Origin: an uncultured Parasutterella sp.
GTDB taxonomy: Bacteria > Pseudomonadota > Gammaproteobacteria > Burkholderiales > Burkholderiaceae_F
Assembly: GCA_900766055.1 (NCBI GenBank)
Contig: CAAFTZ010000001.1
Span: 1-8,239, forward strand
Direction of reading: 5' to 3'
DNA length: 8,239 nt
Made by a program: the position numbers and the translations under genes. Positions 6,920 to 8,239 of the stretch are shown piece by piece. The stretch's first letter is position 1. Every line of letters starts with the position of its first letter. Below the pieces are notes generated by a model. That model did no database searches, was not told where the DNA came from, and saw nothing but the letters and a program-made list of their open reading frames with translations.

Positions 6920-7004
6920 AGTAAGTTGGGGGGAGTGATGTATAAAAAGGATTTGCGCGAGCTAAAGCAATAGTAAAATTTTTGAGACCTCAAGGAGAAG
7001 CAAA
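6920..7004 (+). promoter_or_regulatory. Leader region of the LeuC-like gene with strong ribosome binding site
   Basis: AAGGAG (6992-6997) lies 7 bases before the ATG at 7005, fixing the start. No terminator follows the second LysR gene, so read-through is possible. A small dyad TTGC-N10-GCAA (6953-6970) could be a regulator site. TATAAA (6941-6946) and TAAAAT (6974-6979) are -10-like, but no good -35 pairs with them. Confidence 0.45.
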
Positions 7005-8239
7005 ATGACCACAAAAACCTTGTACGACAAAATAGTCGATCTTCATACCATTGAAAAACTTTCTGCCGATGGTATTGAGAGGCTGGTTTATATCGATCGT
7101 ACGGTTGTCAACGAATACACCAGTCCGCAAGCTTTCTCTCTGTTAAGAGAAAACGGTTTAAAAGTTTGGCGTCCGTCAGCGACGTTAGGCACGATTGATC
7201 ATGTGAATTCCAGCGCTCCTGACAGAACGGAATTCCCGGCTGAAGAAAATGCCTGTACTCAAGTCAAATATTTGATCAAGAATGGGTCGGACTTTGATTT
7301 TGAGGTTCTGAACAACGGCAATCCTAAGCAAGGTATTGAACATGTCGTAATGGTTGAACGCGGCAAAGTTCTTCCCGGAATGCTGATCGGCGCCGGCGAC
7401 AGCCACACCGCCATGTACGGTGCACTCGGTGCTGTTGCCTATGGCATCGGAACATCCGATATTTATCATTACTTAGCTACTTCGACGCTTCGATACAAGA
7501 AGCTCAAGAATATGCGCGTTAGAGTCACCGGCGTTAGAGGCGCTTCTGTCACAGCCAAAGATATTGTTCTTTTTATCGTGAAAAAGCTCGGCGCCGGCGG
7601 CTGCACGGGTCATTGCGTCGAATTTTGCGGTCCGGTGATCAGCGATCTTTCCGTTGAAGAGCGTTTAACGCTGTGCAACATGGCCGTCGAATGTGCGGCT
7701 CGCTCTTCGATCATCGCGCCGGATCAAAAGGTATTTGACTATTTAGAAGGCAGAGAGTTCGCGCCTTCAGGCGAAATGTGGTCCAAAGCCGTGGAATTCT
7801 GGAAGACGCTCAAATCTGAAGAAGACGCTGTATTTGATAAGGACGTCGAGATTGACATCACGGGTCTCGAGCCCTCAGTCACCTGGGGAACAAGTCCGGA
7901 TCAAAACTGTTCAATTTCCGAATCTATTCCTGATCCTGCTTCAATCTCTGATCCGAAGATTCGTGCTGATTACGAAAGAGCGCTGAACTATATGGGTCTT
8001 GAAGCCGGACAGAAAATTAAAGGGCTTCCGATTACTCATGCTTTCATCGGTTCCTGCACCAACTCCAGAATGGAGGATCTCCGAGCAGCCGCCGAAGTTC
8101 TGAAGGGCAAGAAATTGGCCGAAGGCGTCAAGGCGTTTGTTGTTCCCGGAAGCACACAAGTCCGTGCTCAGGCAGAAAAAGAGGGTATTGATAAGATTTT
8201 TAAAGATGCCGGATGGGAATGGCGTAATTCCGGATGTTC
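7005..8239 (+). CDS. leuC: Aconitase-family dehydratase large subunit, LeuC-like (3' end beyond window)
   Basis: The first 411 residues of a protein that aligns along its length with 3-isopropylmalate dehydratase large subunit (E. coli LeuC, 466 residues). LeuC and LeuD together isomerise 2- to 3-isopropylmalate in leucine synthesis with a [4Fe-4S] cluster. Visible signatures are TLYDK, VYIDR, TSPQAF, GDSHTA (131-136), GIGTS, TAKDIVL, VEFCG, TLCNMA, VTWGTSP, IPDPAS and FIGSCTNSRMEDLRAAAE. C351 is the first cluster ligand and C411, at the very last complete codon, the second. The third should be three residues beyond the edge. It departs from typical LeuC at A130 (usually C), M137-Y138 (TH), L141 (F), Y154 (E) and S160 (Q of LATQ), and near DHVN. 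So it could be a paralog acting on another malate derivative; the symbol is given for family only. A leuD-like gene would be expected downstream. Confidence 0.85.
   Translation, partial: MTTKTLYDKIVDLHTIEKLSADGIERLVYIDRTVVNEYTSPQAFSLLRENGLKVWRPSATLGTIDHVNSSAPDRTEFPAEENACTQVKYLIKNGSDFDFEVLNNGNPKQGIEHVVMVERGKVLPGMLIGAGDSHTAMYGALGAVAYGIGTSDIYHYLATSTLRYKKLKNMRVRVTGVRGASVTAKDIVLFIVKKLGAGGCTGHCVEFCGPVISDLSVEERLTLCNMAVECAARSSIIAPDQKVFDYLEGREFAPSGEMWSKAVEFWKTLKSEEDAVFDKDVEIDITGLEPSVTWGTSPDQNCSISESIPDPASISDPKIRADYERALNYMGLEAGQKIKGLPITHAFIGSCTNSRMEDLRAAAEVLKGKKLAEGVKAFVVPGSTQVRAQAEKEGIDKIFKDAGWEWRNSGC

Noticed and set aside
6938..6973. Eleven-residue open frame (MYKKDLRELKQ) before the LeuC-like gene, considered as a leucine leader peptide
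   Set aside because: It has only two leucine codons (TTG, CTA), the G-rich stretch is about 2 bases from the ATG, and there is no attenuator hairpin before 7005.
7185..7469. 94-codon minus-strand frame
   Set aside because: It is antisense to the conserved N-terminal part of the LeuC-like gene and is a shadow frame.

Overview
The window looks like a piece of chromosome from an anaerobic or gut-associated betaproteobacterium, most like Sutterellaceae (Parasutterella/Sutterella). This is an inference from three things: moderate base composition, PutP and LeuC-type proteins that read close to proteobacterial versions, and a Tat-exported FAD-binding oxidoreductase with its own LysR-type regulator, a gene type I recall as expanded in that family. 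No mobile element, tRNA, rRNA or CRISPR array is visible.

Left part (1-3560, all minus strand). A small exported protein of the DUF5666/OB-fold type (63-359) ends at a UUCG-loop terminator. Next comes a clear Na+/proline symporter gene, putP (587-2086), with its own terminator. Upstream of it is moaA (2203-3306), the radical-SAM GTP 3',8-cyclase of molybdenum cofactor synthesis, preceded by a perfect TATAAT.

Right part (3561-8239), the more interesting locus. A Tat-exported FAD-binding protein of the fumarate reductase/ketosteroid dehydrogenase superfamily (3561-5045, minus) is transcribed away from two tandem, overlapping LysR-type regulator genes (5220-6134 and 6119-6919, plus). These are followed after 85 bases by an aconitase-family large subunit resembling LeuC (7005 to beyond the window edge). 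The divergent intergenic region holds a 15-bp interrupted palindrome and 32-bp-spaced repeats that could be operators.

How the genes may work together: the exported flavoprotein lacks the residues that fumarate reductases use for substrate binding and proton delivery. The LeuC-like protein carries changes at positions that are nearly fixed in isopropylmalate isomerases. A regulated locus acting on an unsaturated carboxylate or related small molecule is possible. However, no substrate can be read from the sequence, and the LeuC-like gene may simply be leucine biosynthesis.
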